Assembly: GCF_022179285.1 (NCBI RefSeq)
Contig: NZ_BPQO01000016.1
Location: 81,937 to 145,936, forward strand
Length of the DNA stretch: 64,000 bases
Direction of reading: 5' to 3'
From: Methylobacterium hispanicum
GTDB taxonomy: Bacteria; Pseudomonadota; Alphaproteobacteria; Rhizobiales; Beijerinckiaceae
The notes beneath the pieces are model-generated. The model did not search any database, was not told where the DNA came from, and was given only the letters and a program-made list of their open reading frames with translations. The translations under genes and the position numbers were made by a program. Positions within the stretch are counted from its first letter, which is position 1. Every line of letters begins with the position of its first letter. Shown piece by piece: positions 24,707-35,879 of the stretch.

Positions 24707-25294
24707 TCAGGCCGCGGCCGGCCGGGCCGCGAGATCGAGCTCGGTGAAGTCGCAGTTGTCGAGCCAGATCCCCGTCAGATGGAAGAAGAACGTCCCGTGC
24801 CCGACCACCGCGATGGTGCGCTCGGGGCGCTGCCGCAGCCACGCCCGAAAATCCGCGACGCGCGCGTCGAACAGGTGGCGCGGCTCGACCGGATAATCGC
24901 CGACCTGCGAGCCGGCTTCCGCGTGCCACCACACCTCCGGCAGGTGCCCGACATCGAGGTGCGGGAACTCCGCCGCGATCTCGGAGGCCGCGCGGCCGAC
25001 GTCGCAGCTGCTCTCCTGGCACTCCCGGTGCAGCACCTCCACCAGCACGCGCGGCGTGCTCGGATGCTCGCCGAACACGATCGCGCTGGTCTGGATCGCC
25101 CGGGTCAGGGGCGAAGTCACCACGAGGTCGAAGGGCACGTCGCGCAGGCGCTGGCGGGCGGCCTCGGCCTGGGCGTGGCCACGCTCGGTCAGGCGGGCAT
25201 CGCGGTGGCCGGGATCCCGGCCGGTGGCCCGGTGGGCGGCGTTGAAGGTCGATTCGCCGTGGCGGAGGCAGACGATGCGGGTGGGGCTGCTCAT
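24707..25294 (-). CDS. Histidine phosphatase family protein
   Basis: A 195-residue phosphoglycerate-mutase-like phosphatase. The catalytic motif L-R-H-G-E-S-T-F-N-A lies near residue 10-19, the second His is in V-V-G-H-G-T-F-F, and E-V-L-H-R-E holds the conserved Glu. Substrates in this family range from sugar phosphates to phosphoproteins; none can be chosen. It is convergent with pdeM and lies 56 bases downstream of the glyoxalase gene on the same strand, possibly one transcript. Confidence 0.86.
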   Translation of the reverse strand: MSSPTRIVCLRHGESTFNAAHRATGRDPGHRDARLTERGHAQAEAARQRLRDVPFDLVVTSPLTRAIQTSAIVFGEHPSTPRVLVEVLHRECQESSCDVGRAASEIAAEFPHLDVGHLPEVWWHAEAGSQVGDYPVEPRHLFDARVADFRAWLRQRPERTIAVVGHGTFFFHLTGIWLDNCDFTELDLAARPAAA

Positions 25295-25350
25295 CGGGTC
25301 TCGGGATCGCGGGGGAGGGCACCCCGGCGCGGCGGCCGGGGCGGGAAGCG

Positions 25351-25746
25351 TCAGGCGAAGCGGCCGCCGCGCTGGATCACCTCGATCTTGTAGCCGTCCG
25401 GGTCGGTGGCGAAGAAGAAGGTCGCGAGCGCCCGGTCGCCGTGCTTCAGCGTCTTCAGGTCGGTGGCGGGCAGGCCGGCCTCCTTGAAGCGGGCGTGCTC
25501 GGCCGCGACGTCATCGACCGTCACCGCGAGGTGGCCGTAGCCGTCACCGAGATTGTAGGCCTCGCTCCGGTCCTTGTTCACCGTGAGCTCCAGCTCGAAC
25601 GGGGCTTCCGAATTGCTGAGATAAATCAGCGTGAAGTCCGGAAAATCGAGCCGCTCGGCCACGTCCAGCCCGAAGGCCGTGCGATAGTAGTCCACGGAGC
25701 GCGCCTCGTCCCGGACGCGGACCATGGCATGGACGAGCTTCGACAT
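25351..25746 (-). CDS. Lactoylglutathione lyase (glyoxalase I)-like VOC protein
   Basis: A 131-residue vicinal oxygen chelate protein. It begins K-L-V-H-A-M-V-R-V-R-D, with the first metal His, followed by F-E-L-E-L-T-V (Glu), G-H-L-A-V (His) and Y-K-I-E-V-I-Q (Glu), the four-ligand set of glyoxalase I. It converts the methylglyoxal-glutathione adduct to S-lactoylglutathione. The Gly-Tyr-Gly stretch (N-L-G-D-G-Y-G-H-L) is diagnostic. The family is close to gloA, but I leave the symbol open because VOC paralogues are common. Confidence 0.88.
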   Translation of the reverse strand: MSKLVHAMVRVRDEARSVDYYRTAFGLDVAERLDFPDFTLIYLSNSEAPFELELTVNKDRSEAYNLGDGYGHLAVTVDDVAAEHARFKEAGLPATDLKTLKHGDRALATFFFATDPDGYKIEVIQRGGRFA

Positions 25747-25835
25747 CGGATCCTTCCTGCGCGGGGGCGGTGATACGCCTCATGTGGCGCAGGAGACCGG
25801 AAGCGGAAGGGCCGGGGTCGTCGCAGGCGCGATCA

Positions 25836-25861
25836 TCCCTCCGCCGCAGAGGGGGAGGGGA
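25836..25861. repeat. Degenerate copy of the GC palindrome family
   Basis: CCCTCCGCCGCAGAGGGGGAGGGG region, an imperfect member of the CCCTC...GAGGG family, just downstream of the GSCFA gene stop at 25870. It may help terminate that gene. Confidence 0.45.
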
Positions 25862-25869
25862 CGCTCGTC

Positions 25870-26934
25870 TCACGCCACGCTCCGCTCGATCTGCTCCTCG
25901 TCGCAGATCACGCCCGCGCTGCCCTCGAACTCGGCGGTGATGTCGGTGGCGGCCTGTGCGGGAGCCGGAGCGGCGCGATCCTTGGCGAAGGTCTGCAGGA
26001 ACAGGCGCATGACGTGGCGCACGCCCGCGTCGTTGATGGTGCGCTGGTCGTCGTTGTAGTAGCGGCCAGCATTCACGTTGCTGGTGACGATGTCGTAGGC
26101 CGGGAAGTACACCGCCCGCGGGTCGCCGGTGCAGGCCTCGCCGGCGGCCACCCGCAGCACCGACTTGGAGTAGCTGTTCGACTCCATCACGTGCCGGTCC
26201 ATGTAGGTGGCGATCATCGGCACGGGCGAGACCGTGAAGATCACGCGCGCCGCCGGGTTCACGCTCCAGAGCCTGTCGAGGAAGCCGCGCAGGTCCCCCA
26301 GCACCTCGGCCGCGCCCGCGTTGACGCATTCGTAGAGGTCGGGGTCGAAGGTGCCGCCCGCCACGCCCGGCGCCAGCGGCAGCGCCGCTCCGTCGGCGCG
26401 CCAGCGCCAGCCCTCGGTGAGGCCCAGCGTCAGCACGAAGACGTCCAGCGTCTCGAAGAGGCGGCGCACCTCGGCGAGATGCGCGTCGCGGGCGGCGATC
26501 ACCTCGGCCTCGCTGGCGAAGCCGTCGGGCTCGACGGTCGGGCGGAACGGATCGACGTAGCGTCCGTCCTCGCGCAGCCACGCCGTCAGCTCGGGCTCGA
26601 AGCGGCCGTAGGCCCGGTCGAAGAGCTGCACGAACTGGCGCGTGTAATAGAGGTTGCCGTAGCGGGCCGAGAAGGTGCCGAACTGGCGGGCATTGGCCTC
26701 GTTGCCGCTCATGCCGGGCGCGGGCGCCTCGGTGAGATAGTAGTTGAACCCGGCCTCCCGAAGGGCCTCGGCGACGCGCTGGGCGAAGCAGGAGCCCCCG
26801 GTCGCCACCTTGTCGGTCCGGGCGATCGCGAAGGTCTCCCTCGGATGCGGGTTGACCGCGAAGGGCGGCACGTTGGTGACGACCTTGCGCCAGAATCGCT
26901 CGGCCGGTAGACCCGTATACGGATTTGAAGCCAA
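25870..26934 (-). CDS. GSCFA domain protein
   Basis: A 354-residue protein of the GSCFA family. It shows G-G-S-C-F-A-Q-R at residues 46-53, the family name motif, and later V-L-T-L-G-L-T-E-G-W, F-T-V-S-P-V-P and F-P-A-Y-D-I-V-T. GSCFA proteins resemble SGNH/GDSL esterases and are often found in polysaccharide loci; the exact reaction is not established. I choose the TTG at 26934 because it directly precedes A-S-N-P-Y-T-G-L-P, where homologues begin, although the frame stays open much further upstream. It is divergent from a WcbI-like gene. An alternative start is possible. Confidence 0.82.
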   Translation of the reverse strand: MASNPYTGLPAERFWRKVVTNVPPFAVNPHPRETFAIARTDKVATGGSCFAQRVAEALREAGFNYYLTEAPAPGMSGNEANARQFGTFSARYGNLYYTRQFVQLFDRAYGRFEPELTAWLREDGRYVDPFRPTVEPDGFASEAEVIAARDAHLAEVRRLFETLDVFVLTLGLTEGWRWRADGAALPLAPGVAGGTFDPDLYECVNAGAAEVLGDLRGFLDRLWSVNPAARVIFTVSPVPMIATYMDRHVMESNSYSKSVLRVAAGEACTGDPRAVYFPAYDIVTSNVNAGRYYNDDQRTINDAGVRHVMRLFLQTFAKDRAAPAPAQAATDITAEFEGSAGVICDEEQIERSVA

Positions 26935-27015
26935 CTTCCCGATCCTTCGCCCGATGCGGTAAGAGCGTCTCGCATAGACCGCGAAATCCGCTCCCGCGAG
27001 ACCCCCGGCACAGCC

Positions 27016-28041
27016 TTGGCCATCAGCGATCTGCCCCGGCGCGCCCGCAGCGCGTTCTCCTTGTCGGCGCCATCCTGGGCAAGACCGTGGCGTGCCAAGG
27101 CTGCGGACGACGGCCGCAAGGGTCCGAGCATCGCGGTTCTGGGCAATTGCCAGGGTCGCGGCGTCGCGCAGGCGATGCGGCTGCTCGCGCCCGGGAGCCC
27201 GGTCCGCTACCTCTCGATGGGCACGCTGCGGCGCGACCACGGCACGCTGGACGGGCTGGCGGCCACGCTCGCGGGCTTCGACCACGTCTACTCCCAGGCC
27301 TTCCCGGGCGGCCTGCTGCCGGGGGGCGACAGCGGCACGCTGTTCGCGCGCGAACGGCGCCTGAAGATGTTCCCGACGATCGTGTTCTCGGCCTTCCACC
27401 CGGACATGGTCTATGCGGGCCGCACCCAGAACCTCGCCGACCAGAAGCTCGCCGCCTCGCCGCTTGGGCAGTACCACTCGGCGATCGCGCTCTGCGCGCA
27501 TCGCCTCGGCCTCACCGTGGCCCAGACCGCGGGCCTGTTCCGCGAGGACGTGTTCCAGCGGCTCGGCTACTTCGACCACTGGGACCCGGCAGTGCGCGAG
27601 CTGGTCGGCAACTCGGCGGCGGTCGGATTCGGCCTGGAGCGCGAGGTCGGCCGCTGGAGCCGGCGCGGCGCCTTCATGCACGTGATCAACCACCCGAAGG
27701 CCTTCGTCATCGGCGACATCGCCCGGCGGCTGCTGGCCGAGAGCGGTTTCACCCCGGAGCCCGTCGCCGTGGAGGACTATCTCGGCGACGAGCTGGTCCA
27801 CGACGTGGTCTGGCCGGTCTACCCGCCCGTGGCGGAGCAGTTCGGCATCGCCGGCTCCTACCTGTTCAAGCGCAAGCCCCGCGGGGCGGCCTTCCCGGTC
27901 CTCTACGATCTCGAAGGGTTCATCGCGGCGAGCTTCGCGCTCTACGACGCCGCCGCACCGGGCGACCTCTCCTGCCCGCGCGTCGAGACCTGGGCGACCT
28001 CGCCCTGGATCGCCGAGATCTTCCTGGCGGCGAAGGGTTAG
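27016..28041 (+). CDS. WcbI-like polysaccharide biosynthesis protein
   Basis: About 341 residues. The segment S-I-A-V-L-G-N-C-Q-G-R-G-V-A-Q near residue 40 matches the I/L-G-N-C-Q signature of WcbI proteins, acetyltransferase-like enzymes first seen in capsule loci. The remainder shows S-A-F-H-P-D and I-N-H-P-K-A as conserved-looking patches. The TTG at 27016 is the earliest plausible start; the first 35 residues are basic and the start is uncertain. It is divergent from the GSCFA gene, so both may modify a surface polysaccharide. Its TAG stop is the first bases of a family C repeat. Confidence 0.75.
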   Translation: MAISDLPRRARSAFSLSAPSWARPWRAKAADDGRKGPSIAVLGNCQGRGVAQAMRLLAPGSPVRYLSMGTLRRDHGTLDGLAATLAGFDHVYSQAFPGGLLPGGDSGTLFARERRLKMFPTIVFSAFHPDMVYAGRTQNLADQKLAASPLGQYHSAIALCAHRLGLTVAQTAGLFREDVFQRLGYFDHWDPAVRELVGNSAAVGFGLEREVGRWSRRGAFMHVINHPKAFVIGDIARRLLAESGFTPEPVAVEDYLGDELVHDVVWPVYPPVAEQFGIAGSYLFKRKPRGAAFPVLYDLEGFIAASFALYDAAAPGDLSCPRVETWATSPWIAEIFLAAKG

Positions 28042-28142
28042 AGCGCTCTCCGCCGAAGTGGACGCCGGTTCGGCGCAAGAGAGCGCGTCAAGGCAAGAGC
28101 TCGGAGCCGTTTCCGATCGCAGCGCGATCGGAAACGGCTCCG
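28041..28142 (+). repeat. Dispersed two-hairpin repeat, family C, copy 1
   Basis: About 102 bases. The first half folds as GCGCTCTC.../...GAGAGCGC around an inner CGCCGA/TTCGGCG pairing; the second half is a perfect hairpin, GAGCCGTTTCCGATCG with CGATCGGAAACGGCTC. An inverted copy with nearly the same sequence lies at 35094-35197. This copy fills the space between the TAG of the WcbI-like gene and the stop of the convergent response regulator. Confidence 0.88.
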
Positions 28143-28146
28143 GGGC

Positions 28147-28554
28147 TCAGCCCGCCGCCCGAAGGCCGTCGTCCGACACGCCGTCGCGCATCATCCGCAC
28201 CAGGGCGTTGACCTCGCGGATCTGGAAGGGCTTGCGCAGGTAGAGGCTGCCCGGCACCGCCCGCGGCGGCAGCTTCGCGGCCGTCGAGGTGTAGACCACC
28301 GGCCGGTCGGGATGGGCGGCCCGGAAGGCCTCCGCCACGGTCCAGCCGTCGATCAGACCCGGCAGGTTGATGTCGGTGAACAGCCAGTCGATCGTCGCGC
28401 CGCGCTCGCGCAGGATCGTCAGCGCGGCCTCGCCGCTGGACGCCTCGATGACCCGCGTGCCCTGCGAGGCGCAGAGCTGCGCGATGATCTCCAAGAGCAT
28501 GAAGCTGTCCTCGACCACGAGGACGTTGTGTACCGGGCGCATCGTTCGAACCAT
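28147..28554 (-). CDS. Single-domain response regulator (REC only)
   Basis: A 135-residue receiver protein with no output domain. V-L-V-V-E-D-S-F-M carries the acidic pair, W-L-F-T-D-I-N-L-P-G contains the phospho-acceptor Asp, Y-T-S-T-A the Thr/Ser switch and L-R-K-P-F the Lys. Such proteins act as phosphate sinks or relay intermediates. It is not beside a kinase. A CtrA-like box (28589-28603) lies about 35 bases upstream of its start on the same strand. It is convergent with the WcbI-like gene across a family C repeat. Confidence 0.9.
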   Translation of the reverse strand: MVRTMRPVHNVLVVEDSFMLLEIIAQLCASQGTRVIEASSGEAALTILRERGATIDWLFTDINLPGLIDGWTVAEAFRAAHPDRPVVYTSTAAKLPPRAVPGSLYLRKPFQIREVNALVRMMRDGVSDDGLRAAG

Positions 28555-28949
28555 TCCGTCGATCCGACCGAATTCGCGTCCGTCTTGGTTGAGGAAGGGT
28601 TAAACCCCTCGACGAGGACTGTTCTCCAGCCCCTGTACTGTAGCGTCGGCGCAACGCTCGACCCGTGTCGAGACGAGAGAGCGCCGCGCCGCCGCCGCGA
28701 TGCCGCATTCGGGGCCTGTAAGCGCGGCCGTGATGCGCCGCCGAAGGGCCGGCGACGCGCTCCGTGCCGGACGGGGTGCGCGGGCACACGGCGGAGCGCC
28801 GCGAAGCCTGATCGAAAGCTCCTGTCAAGGTTGACGGAACCTCTGCTTAACCGGGCCGGCCTATGAGGGTCGGGAGACACACGCCGCGGATGCGCCTTGG
28901 AGTCCGGCTGCCGGCCTCGGGTGCCCGCCTCAAGGAGTTGAGACCAGCC
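28555..28949. other. Divergent intergenic region between response regulator and pal
   Basis: These 395 bases hold the CtrA-like box above and a palindrome GTCAA-GG-TTGAC at 28824-28835 that may serve pal. I see no gene: the frames here give Arg-rich, non-protein-like sequences. An upstream in-frame ATG for pal at 28863 would add 29 residues before the lipoprotein signal and is rejected. Confidence 0.5.
28589..28603. promoter_or_regulatory. Candidate CtrA box upstream of the response regulator
   Basis: TTGA at 28589-28592, seven bases, TTAA at 28600-28603: one mismatch from TTAA-N7-TTAA, close to the response regulator start at 28554. Confidence 0.42.
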
Positions 28950-29468
28950 ATGACCGTTTCCCCGCGCCTGCGCGCCGTCTCCCTCGGCCTCGCGCTCTGC
29001 GCGGCGCTGGGCCTCGGCGCCTGCTCGAAGGACTCGAACCTCGCCGACGCCTCGGGCTTCGGCGCCGGTGCCGGCGGGGCGGGCGGCGCGGGCGTGCCCG
29101 GCAGCGCCCAGGACTTCGTGGTGAACATCGGCGACCGCGTCTTCTTCGAGTCGGACTCGACCGACCTGACGCCGACCGCGACCGCCACCCTCGACAAGCA
29201 GGCCGCATGGCTGCAGCGCTACCCGCGCTACAGCTTCCTCATCGAGGGCCACGCCGACGAGCGCGGCACGCGCGAGTACAACTTCTCGCTCGGCGCCCGC
29301 CGCGCCCAGTCGGTGACCGACTACCTCGCCTCCCGCGGCATCGCGGCCGGCCGGATGCGCACCGTGTCCTACGGCAAGGAGCGCCCGGTCGCGGTCTGCA
29401 ACGACATCTCGTGCTGGTCGCAGAACCGCCGCGCCGTCACCGTGCTCGACCGCGGCGCCGGTTCGTAG
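28950..29468 (+). CDS. pal: Peptidoglycan-associated lipoprotein Pal
   Basis: A 172-residue outer-membrane lipoprotein of the Tol-Pal system, which links the outer membrane to peptidoglycan and drives constriction at division. It has a signal peptide with lipobox L-G-A-C (Cys25 lipidated), a Gly/Ala-rich linker (38-52) and an OmpA-like domain with the peptidoglycan-binding signature G-H-A-D-E-R-G-T-R-E-Y-N and G-x-x-R-A near the middle. The start at 28950 is supported by AAGGAG upstream and by the signal peptide. cpoB follows as in other alphaproteobacteria; tolQRAB are not in the window. Confidence 0.95.
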   Translation: MTVSPRLRAVSLGLALCAALGLGACSKDSNLADASGFGAGAGGAGGAGVPGSAQDFVVNIGDRVFFESDSTDLTPTATATLDKQAAWLQRYPRYSFLIEGHADERGTREYNFSLGARRAQSVTDYLASRGIAAGRMRTVSYGKERPVAVCNDISCWSQNRRAVTVLDRGAGS

Positions 29469-29592
29469 GCCAGGCATGCAAGCTTTGCCGCGCCGCCGCA
29501 TTTTTGCCGCGGCGCCACGCATCTGCTACCGGCAGGCCGCGCCGGCGCGAGATCGCCGCCGCGGCCTGCCGCAACGTCCGGTGCCGACATCC

Positions 29593-30561
29593 ATGCTCCG
29601 CCGCCTCCTGCTCTCGACCTCGCTCATCCTCGCCACCGCGCTGCCGGCCGCGTCCCAGGACGCCTCCGAGTTCGTGGTGCGCCTCGGCCGGCTGGAGAAC
29701 CAGTCGCGGATGATGGCCGGGCAGATCGAGACGCTCCAGTACGAGAACCGCCAGCTCAAGGAGCAGCTGCGCAAGTTCCAGGAGGACGTGGAGTACCGGC
29801 TGAACGAGAAGAGCGGGGCCAAGCCCGCGCCGTCGGGCAATACGGGCCCGGTCAACGGCACGAATCCCGGTGCGGGCAAGCCCCAGAAGCGCGGCGACGC
29901 CTTCGACCCCGACCAGAACCCCGGCCGGCCCGGCGCCCCGCGCCAGCTCGGCTCCACCGAGCCCTCCGCGCCGATCGCCGCTCCGCCCGCCGCGCAGCAG
30001 CCCGCGCCGGTCGCGCGCCGCATGCCCCAGGGCGCGATCGACGAGGCCGAGGAGGCCGAGGCCGCCGCTCCGGGCTACGACGAGCCCGTCGATCTCGCGC
30101 CGCCCGGCCGTGTGGGGACCACCGGTGCCCTGCCGAACCGCCCGAGCGCGAGCGTGGCCGCGACCGGTTCGGGCGATGCCCGCTCGGACTACGAGGCCGC
30201 TTTCGCCAACATCCAGGCCCGCCGCTACGAGCAGGCCGAGATGGACCTGCGCCAGTTCATCCAGTCGCACCCGCGCGACACCCACGTGCCGGCCGCCACC
30301 TACTGGCTCGGCGAGAGCTACCTGCAGCGCAACCGCAACCGTGAGGCGGCCGAGCAGTTCCTGAAGGTCTCGACAGACTACGCCCGGTCGCCGCAGGCGC
30401 CGGAAGCGATGCTGAAGCTCGGCGTCTCGCTCAACGCGCTCGGCGCCCGCGAGCAGGCCTGCGCCACGCTGGCCGAGCTGGAGCGCAAGTTCCCCGCCGC
30501 CGGCCAGGGCGTGCGCCAGGGCGTGGCGCGCGAGCAGAAGCGCGCCCGCTGCACCGCTTGA
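29593..30561 (+). CDS. cpoB: Tol-Pal system protein CpoB (YbgF)
   Basis: A 322-residue periplasmic protein that couples Tol-Pal to peptidoglycan synthesis. A signal peptide (1-20) is followed by a short coiled coil (about 25-65, heptads such as L-E-N-Q-S-R-M-M-A-G-Q-I-E-T-L), the trimerisation part. A Pro/Ala-rich low-complexity linker (65-190) precedes a C-terminal TPR domain (about 195-320; Y-E-A-A-F-A-N-I-Q, A-A-T-Y-W-L-G-E-S-Y). The ATG at 29593 precedes the signal; earlier in-frame codons run into non-coding sequence. Its stop overlaps the tilS start (TTGA). Confidence 0.93.
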   Translation: MLRRLLLSTSLILATALPAASQDASEFVVRLGRLENQSRMMAGQIETLQYENRQLKEQLRKFQEDVEYRLNEKSGAKPAPSGNTGPVNGTNPGAGKPQKRGDAFDPDQNPGRPGAPRQLGSTEPSAPIAAPPAAQQPAPVARRMPQGAIDEAEEAEAAAPGYDEPVDLAPPGRVGTTGALPNRPSASVAATGSGDARSDYEAAFANIQARRYEQAEMDLRQFIQSHPRDTHVPAATYWLGESYLQRNRNREAAEQFLKVSTDYARSPQAPEAMLKLGVSLNALGAREQACATLAELERKFPAAGQGVRQGVAREQKRARCTA

Positions 30562-31568
30562 GCCGCGAGGGGGGCGACGCCCTCCTGGCGGCGCTCGCGC
30601 CGCACCTGACCCAACCCTGCCTGCTCGCCGTCTCGGGGGGCCCGGATTCGACGGCCCTGATGCACGCCGCCGCCGCCGCGCGCGGGCCCGCCGCCCTCCA
30701 TGCCGCGACGGTCGATCACGGCCTCCGGCCCGAGGCGCGGGACGAGGCGGAGGCGGTCGCCCGCCAAGCCGGCGCCCTCGGCATCCCTCACACCATCCTG
30801 ACCTGGTCCCCTCGCGGCCCGCATCCCGGAACCGGCATCCAGGCCGCGGCGCGCGCGGCGCGCTACCGACTGCTCGCGGCACACGCCACGGAGGTCGGCG
30901 CCGCGCGGCTCCTCACGGCCCACACCCGAGACGACCAGGCCGAGACGGTATTGATGCGGCTCTGTGCCGGCAGCGGCCCGGCCGGGCTCGCCGGGATGCG
31001 GCCCGAGCGGGACCTCGGCGCCGGGCTGACGCTCGCCCGGCCCTTCCTCCGCCTCGCCAAGGCGTCCCTTGTGGCGTGGTGCGACGCCCGCGGCATCGCC
31101 TACCTCCGCGACCCTTCGAACCAGGACGAGCGATTCGCCCGGGCCCGGCTGCGGCGGATGCTCCCGCTCCTCGCCGCCGAGGGCCTGACCGTCGAGCGCC
31201 TCGTCCGGCTCGCCGAGCGAGCCGCCCGCGACGACGCGGCGCTCGACCGGTTGGCCGCGGACGCGCTCGCCCGCCTCACGCGGGCCGGTGAGGGCGTGAT
31301 CGACGGCCGTGCCCTCGCAGTCCTCCCGGAGGCGATCGCCCTGCGGGTGCTCGACCGCGCGCTCGACCGGGCCGGCGCACGGCCGGGGCGCCTCGAGCGC
31401 CTGGAGCGCCTCGCCGACGCGCTTCTGTCCGCGCTCCGGGAGGGCCGACCGCAGCGCCGTACCTTCCGCGGCTTCCTGATCGCGGCCGATCCGCAGGGGA
31501 CGATCCGGCTCGCTCCGGCGCCCCCGCGGGCCGCGATCCGCGGCGACGACTTACTTGGCAACGGATAG
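30558..31568 (+). CDS. tilS: tRNA(Ile)-lysidine synthetase TilS
   Basis: A 336-residue PP-loop ATPase that attaches lysine to C34 of the CAU-anticodon tRNA(Ile), changing its decoding from AUG to AUA. The PP-loop S-G-G-P-D-S is at residues 26-31, followed by D-H-G-L-R-P and H-T-R-D-D-Q-A-E-T. The N-terminal ATPase domain is complete, but the C-terminal tRNA-binding part is short compared with E. coli (about 430 residues), as is common in alphaproteobacteria. The TTG start overlaps the cpoB stop. An RpoH-like promoter for ftsH begins inside its last codons. Confidence 0.94.
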   Translation: MSREGGDALLAALAPHLTQPCLLAVSGGPDSTALMHAAAAARGPAALHAATVDHGLRPEARDEAEAVARQAGALGIPHTILTWSPRGPHPGTGIQAAARAARYRLLAAHATEVGAARLLTAHTRDDQAETVLMRLCAGSGPAGLAGMRPERDLGAGLTLARPFLRLAKASLVAWCDARGIAYLRDPSNQDERFARARLRRMLPLLAAEGLTVERLVRLAERAARDDAALDRLAADALARLTRAGEGVIDGRALAVLPEAIALRVLDRALDRAGARPGRLERLERLADALLSALREGRPQRRTFRGFLIAADPQGTIRLAPAPPRAAIRGDDLLGNG

Positions 31569-31585
31569 GCCTCTGCCTACATTGG
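31554..31585 (+). promoter_or_regulatory. RpoH (sigma-32)-like promoter of ftsH
   Basis: CTTG at 31554-31557, an 18-base spacer, then CCTACATTGG at 31576-31585, one mismatch from the alphaproteobacterial consensus CYTATNTNNG. It overlaps the end of tilS and lies 64 bases before the ftsH start. FtsH is a known heat-shock gene in alphaproteobacteria, so the location fits. Confidence 0.6.
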
Positions 31586-31649
31586 GCGCTGAGTGCCGGA
31601 TCGCCCGCAGCGCCGGGCGAGGGGGCCCGCACTCGCTAAGGAATGGTCG

Positions 31650-33572
<1,923 letters not shown>

Positions 33573-33604
33573 CGAACCGGGTCCGCTCACGGACAGCGAC
33601 ATCA

Positions 33605-33628
33605 AAAGGGCGCCTTCGGGCGCCCTTT
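33605..33628 (+). terminator. Rho-independent terminator after ftsH
   Basis: A perfect 10-bp stem AAAGGGCGCC/GGCGCCCTTT with a TTCG tetraloop, followed by CCTTT. It ends the ftsH transcript and separates it from glmM. Confidence 0.85.
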
Positions 33629-33754
33629 CCTTTGGGAGGACAGGTGGGTGGCCACACGCGGCCGTTCACCCTGAATCGCAATCCATCGACCGGGCACGGC
33701 CGGGATCCGGTACCGTGCGCGTTCAGGAATCCGGTCGCTTGCGCGGAGTAGGAC

Positions 33755-35093
<1,339 letters not shown>

Positions 35094-35095
<2 letters not shown>

Positions 35096-35197
35096 AGCCG
35101 TTCCCGATCGCGTCGCCATCGGGAACGGCTCCGACCTCCTGTCGTGACGCGCTCTCTTGCGCCGAACCGGCATCCACTCCGGCGCGAGAGCGCTCTG
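35094..35197 (-). repeat. Dispersed two-hairpin repeat, family C, copy 2
   Basis: An inverted copy of the element at 28041-28142. It has GAGCCGTTCCCGATCG with CGATGGGAACGGCTC (this hairpin now beside the glmM stop) and GCGCTCTCTTGCGCCGAACC with a matching CGGCGCGAGAGCGC arm. Differences between the copies are often on both sides of the stems (for example TTTCC/GGAAA against TTCCC/GGGAA), which supports a conserved structure. It lies between the convergent glmM and TPM genes. Confidence 0.88.
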
Positions 35198-35252
35198 GCC
35201 GGCCTGTCGGCTCGCGACGGGCGGACCACCGTCGCGAGGCCGTGGACGCGCC

Positions 35253-35879
35253 TCAGACCTCCACGATGACGCGGTTCGGCAGTTCGTCGACCGCGTCCGG
35301 CCCGGCCGGCACGTGCTCGGCGAGGCAGGCGCCCAGGCGCTCGACCGCCTGGGTCAGGCCCGCCTCGATCTCGCCGCGGGCGAGCGCCGCGGTCAGCTCG
35401 GAGAGGGTGCCGCACCAGGATTGCGAGCCGACGCGGGCCACGATGCCGGCGTCGGCCACGATCTCGGCGTGGTGCTCGGCCAGCGCCACGTAGAGGAGGA
35501 GCCCTGTCCGGGCGCGCGTTCGGTCGAGCCCGCGCGCGTGGAAGGCGCGCACCGCCGCATCCCGCGCCCGGGCTCGCCGTACGGGACGCGGCACCAGGGC
35601 GAGGCGCAGCCGCTCGCTGAGGCCGGCGGCCAGCAGGCAGGCCACGAAGGCGCCCTGGGCGAGCAGGATCGTGGCCACGCTCCACCGCGTCAGCCAGAGC
35701 AGGAGCCACGGCAGGACGAGGCCGCCCACGAGGGCCGCCGCCAGCGGCGCCGAGCGGTAGAGCCCGGCGCGCGCGCTCACCAGCACCACGATCTCGCCGG
35801 CGGTGCCGCTCTCCGCGCGGGCCACCGCCTCGGCGATGCGGGCGCGCGCCGCCCGGGACAGGCCGACCTCACCAGTCAC
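35253..35879 (-). CDS. TPM-domain membrane protein (second of pair)
   Basis: About 208 residues. An N-terminal TPM-like segment (E-A-V-A-R-A-E-S-G-T-A-G-E-I-V-V-L-V-S-A-R-A) precedes two hydrophobic helices (about 50-70 and 75-95). A C-terminal half resembles the TPM/DUF core (V-A-L-A-E-H-H-A-E-I-V-A-D-A-G-I). The GTG start at 35879 overlaps the stop of the upstream TPM gene, giving a coupled operon LemA-TPM-TPM. It corresponds to the second TPM protein often found beside LemA. The role, thought to be membrane-complex repair or thylakoid/photosystem maintenance in relatives, is not established in bacteria. Confidence 0.8.
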   Translation of the reverse strand: MTGEVGLSRAARARIAEAVARAESGTAGEIVVLVSARAGLYRSAPLAAALVGGLVLPWLLLWLTRWSVATILLAQGAFVACLLAAGLSERLRLALVPRPVRRARARDAAVRAFHARGLDRTRARTGLLLYVALAEHHAEIVADAGIVARVGSQSWCGTLSELTAALARGEIEAGLTQAVERLGACLAEHVPAGPDAVDELPNRVIVEV

